A model generated the notes under the pieces. That model ran no database searches. It was given only the letters and a program-made list of their open reading frames with translations, and had not been told where the DNA came from. A program made the translations under genes and the position numbers. Below are positions 6,069 through 6,120 of a stretch of DNA of 6,120 nucleotides, piece by piece. Origin of the DNA: JACQWR01 sp964614365 (GTDB lineage: Bacteria; Desulfobacterota; Syntrophia; Syntrophales; JACQWR01); NCBI GenBank assembly GCA_964614365.1, contig CAZTLA010000182.1:1-6120 (forward strand), given 5' to 3'. The stretch's first letter is position 1. The number at the start of each line of letters is the position of its first letter.

Positions 6069-6120
6069 GCGCGGCAGGAACCACCCTCACGGATGGCCCC
6101 CCGCACAGATCCCAGCGTGC
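6069..6120 (-). mobile_element. Possible 3' end of a bacterial group II intron (domains V-VI, partial), antisense to the operon
   Basis: Read on the minus strand, 6119-6108 gives CACGCTGGGATC, which fits the 3' strand of domain V (consensus CACGTnCGGTTC). It is followed by TGTGCGGGGGG (6107-6097), a common domain V-VI joint as I remember it from intron sequences. Next comes a hairpin with CCATCC/GGGTGG and a GTGA loop (6096-6081), plus GG/CC below a TT bulge, then CCTGCCGCG (6078-6070), close to the usual CCTACCGCGA end. The stem has a G-U pair on the minus strand but a C-A mismatch on the plus strand, supporting a minus-strand RNA. The bulged-A position appears as G and the other half of domain V lies outside the window, so it may be decayed. 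No T-run follows, so a terminator is less likely. Confidence 0.4.

Noticed and set aside
6075..6098. Rho-independent terminator after the last gene
   Set aside because: The hairpin has a C-A mismatch on the plus strand and no T-run on either side; it fits a minus-strand intron domain VI better.
1..6120. CRISPR array, tRNA or rRNA genes, insertion-sequence terminal repeats
   Set aside because: No regularly spaced repeats, cloverleaf, ribosomal RNA segments or paired inverted ends were seen on either strand.

Overview
This 6.1 kb window is an accessory surface-polysaccharide locus (O-antigen, capsule or exopolysaccharide type) in which every recognisable gene lies on the + strand. Mixed base composition, dense head-to-tail packing and many glycosyltransferases are typical of such islands in Gram-negative bacteria. 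Moderate overall GC, and a possible group II intron end at the right edge, would fit a Desulfobacterota (deltaproteobacterial) or similar environmental genome. This taxonomic guess is weak, because no housekeeping gene is present.

Layout from left to right: (1) the C-terminal part of a GT4 (GT-B fold) glycosyltransferase, 3-356; (2) a 122-base gap holding a TATAAT-like box and an orphan 44-codon reading frame; (3) a 584-residue protein with two GT-A domains in tandem, a rhamnosyltransferase-like GT2 half and a second, diverged half, 479-2233; (4) a non-hydrolysing UDP-GlcNAc 2-epimerase (WecB family), 2230-3291, joined to the previous gene by an ATGA overlap; (5) a short GT4-like protein in which lysine stands where the family normally has the first Glu of its E-x7-E signature, 3313-4197; (6) a protein carrying the RF(S/G)DGE signature of the GT-D (DUF1792) fold, 4199-4972; (7) a GT-A-like protein of an uncharacterised family with a DND motif, 5057-6058, preceded by the best ribosome binding site in the window. 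The last ~50 bases look like the reverse complement of the 3' end of a bacterial group II intron.

Working model (inference): the epimerase supplies UDP-ManNAc, and the surrounding transferases assemble one repeat unit or oligosaccharide. Acceptor, linkage and donor cannot be assigned from sequence alone. No flippase, polymerase, ManNAc dehydrogenase or chain-length regulator is present, so the locus continues beyond both ends. The main points of interest are the tandem GT fusion, the K-x7-E substitution, the three different transferase folds side by side, the base-composition mosaic of the last gene, and the possible intron remnant.
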